Origin: Bacteroidota bacterium
GTDB taxonomy: Bacteria; Bacteroidota; Bacteroidia; AKYH767-A; OLB10
Direction: 5' to 3'
DNA: 7,892 nucleotides
Assembly: GCA_016717725.1 (NCBI GenBank)
Contig: JADKFA010000042.1
Coordinates: 1 to 7,892 of the forward strand
Below the pieces are notes generated by a model. The model was not told the origin of the DNA. It did no database searches and was given only the letters and a program-made list of their open reading frames with translations. The first letter of the stretch is position 1, and each line of letters begins with the position of its first letter. Shown here piece by piece: positions 6,562 through 7,892 of this stretch. Position numbers and translations under genes: made by a program.

Positions 6562-7647
6562 ATGACAAAAAGTAAAAAAAACATAGTTCCGGATAGTGAA
6601 ATTGCATTCAATAACCTGCCTTTTTTACCACCTAATAAAGACAAAATTGAAACGGTAAAAGTTTTAAGACAATTGGTAAAATCTTCAGTTGCCTTGGCAG
6701 AATTAAAAGGAATAGTGCACATTTTACCAAATCCGGAAATTTTGCTTAATGCAGTTATTTTGAAAGAAGCTAGAGCCAGTTCGGAAATAGAAAATGTAAT
6801 AACAACACAAGACAAATTATACCAAGCCCTTTCTGCTAAAGGTATTCAAGTAGATACGGCCACAAAGGAAGTTTTGCGATACCGCGAGGCAATGCTTTAC
6901 GGAGTGAACTTTATAAAGAAGAATTCATTTCTAACAACAAATGCAATTATTGAAATTCAAAAAATACTTGAAGAAAATAATGCAGGAATAAGAAAGTTGC
7001 CAGGTACTGCTCTTAGAAACGCATCAACAGGAAAAGTTATTTATACACCTCCGACAATATTGATGCTATAAATAGGCTATTGAGAAACTACGAGCAATAC
7101 ATAAATGAGGAAGATGATGTCCCACACTTAATAAAAATGGCTGTTCAACATTATCAATTTGAAAGCATCCATCCTTTTTATGATGGAAACGGGCGTACTG
7201 GAAGGATAATAAATATATTGTGCTTAATTATGGGTGGACTGCTTGAAAACCCTGTGTTATTTTTAAGCGGTTATATAATAGATAACAAATCTGATTATTA
7301 TAAATTGTTACAAGAAGTTAGAACAAAACAAAATTGGGAAACTTGGATTTTATTTATTTTGAAAGGGATTGAATCAACGGCAAATGAAACAATTTTTCAG
7401 GTTAACAGAATAAACAAATTGTTTGATCAAACAAAAGGAGCGGTGCAAAAAATGATTCCTAAAATTTATAAAAGAATTGATTGAAATTTTGTTTGAGCAA
7501 CCTTATTGTAAAAGCGAATATTTAGAAAATCGATTAGGTATTTCGCGAATTACAGCATCAAAATATCTTAAAGGGTTGGAAAAAATTGAAGTTTTAAAAT
7601 CCAAAAGGTTTGAAAGAAACACTTTATATAAATACGGAATTATTTAA
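6562..7647 (+). CDS. Fic family protein (AMPylase), full-length, with N-terminal inhibitory helix and winged-helix tail, two frameshifts (Fic2)
   Basis: Start ATG 6562. Three frames join into about 361 residues, the normal length of Fic proteins with an N-terminal Fic_N-type domain and a C-terminal winged helix. Visible: AFNNLPFLPP (15-24), ALAELKG (44-50), inhibitory motif SSEIEN (73-78, 6778-6795) of the (S/T)xxxE(G/N) type, EVLRYREA (103-110), flap GKVIYTPP (157-164), catalytic loop HPFYDGNGRTGR (His at 7170-7172), and tail LFEQPYCKSEYLENRLGIS then ITASKYLKGL. Such an internal inhibitory helix normally blocks ATP binding, so no separate antitoxin is required. One base appears missing near 7053 and one extra A lies in the A-run near 7470; the C-terminal frame ends at TAA 7645-7647. 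Target protein unknown. Clearly paralogous to Fic1. Confidence 0.88.
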
Positions 7648-7792
7648 CCTCCTGAAAAAATAAACTCAAAAGTTCGAATCCCTTTAAGATAGTAGGCTAA
7701 AAAGGTCATTTTTTGAAAATAGTTCGAACTCTACATTTAAAAAAATTGAATCCACTGAAATATCGGTATTGATAGGAGTTTCGGAGGAAATT

Positions 7793-7828
7793 AAAAAAGG
7801 GACAAAACAAAATAATTGCTTTGTCCCC
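7793..7828 (-). terminator. Leftward rho-independent terminator
   Basis: GGGACAAA (7799-7806) pairs with TTTGTCCC (7820-7827) around a 13-base loop. The run of A at 7793-7798 is a T-run on the minus strand. It directly follows R2 copy C for leftward transcription, the same order as at 6321-6393. Confidence 0.7.
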
Positions 7829-7829
7829 T

Positions 7830-7870
7830 TCTGGTGGAGTCAGCCGACATTTTTTCGAACTCTTTTCTAC
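7830..7870 (-). repeat. Repeat R2, copy C
   Basis: GGTGGAGTC-AGCCGACATTTTTTCGAACTCTTTTC matches copies A and B. On the minus strand it reads RKEFEKMSADST, and this frame stays open to the right edge (VPKFCKSS upstream) and through the terminator hairpin to a TAA near 7792. Confidence 0.7.
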
Positions 7871-7892
7871 TGGATTTGCAGAATTTGGGCAC

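Larger units (their letters stand above)
7648..7892. other. Downstream flank of Fic2, start of a possible third unit
   Basis: No gene is visible. A degenerate R2-like string in the opposite orientation may lie at 7721-7759 (AGTTCGAA then GAATCCACTGAA). A leftward terminator and R2 copy C follow, and the window ends inside the flank. Confidence 0.4.

Noticed and set aside
6543..6815. 90-codon minus-strand open frame opposite the start of Fic2, considered as an antitoxin
   Set aside because: It overlaps the conserved Fic_N-like coding region antisense and shows no antitoxin motif; the inhibitory helix is already inside Fic2.
4876..7870. Integron-like gene cassette array with attC sites
   Set aside because: The unit-plus-repeat layout invites it, but R2 does not show the paired core sites (RYYYAAC and GTTRRRY) around a palindromic stem, copies differ in structure, and no integrase is in the window.
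7830..7870. tRNA 3' end or attachment site in a tRNA (TGGTGGAG...TTCGAAC)
   Set aside because: The minus strand superficially resembles a T-loop and CCA end, but the T-stem does not pair, and no anticodon or D-arm fits around it in any copy.

Overview
The window looks like a piece of a Bacteroidota chromosome, probably Chitinophagales/Chitinophagaceae-like. The reasons are protein similarity (a Vps10/BNR exported beta-propeller, a Bacteroidota-type GTP cyclohydrolase I, a DUF2452 protein), near-absence of Shine-Dalgarno sequences, and several matches to the Bacteroidota -7 promoter box TAnnTTTG. Genus-level assignment is not possible from the sequence alone.

Left part (1-4824) is ordinary chromosomal gene content. 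It holds the N-terminal part of a secreted Vps10/BNR propeller protein (minus strand, running off the left edge), a nitroreductase (plus), an SRPBCC-type ligand-binding protein (minus), then a plus-strand run of folE (GTP cyclohydrolase I), a DUF2452 protein overlapping folE by one base, and a DUF1826-like protein. Almost every one of these genes is interrupted by one-base frameshifts, often in homopolymers, while protein similarity resumes cleanly on the other side. This pattern fits uncorrected long-read indels better than true gene decay.

Right part (4825-7892) is visibly more AT-rich and is built differently: two paralogous Fic-family protein AMPylase genes in tandem on the plus strand. 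Both have the HPFxDGNGRTGR catalytic loop and a C-terminal winged-helix domain. Fic2 (6562-7647) is full length and keeps the N-terminal inhibitory motif SSEIEN. Fic1 (5219-6131) has lost about 65 codons that would carry that motif. Fic1 is preceded by an array of TGTCCA/TGGACA half-sites placed over a good promoter match, which suggests tight repression.

The two Fic units share related flanks: a 46-bp identical repeat (R1), a short element (R2, three copies, one per unit boundary) and a conserved upstream block. Hairpins with T-tracts mark the unit ends, and two of them read leftward. The arrangement resembles a small array of modular accessory units, of which a third begins at the right edge. 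R2 can be read on the minus strand as a conserved peptide FEKM[SC][AV][DE]ST, so it may be the end of a small leftward gene and not a non-coding repeat.
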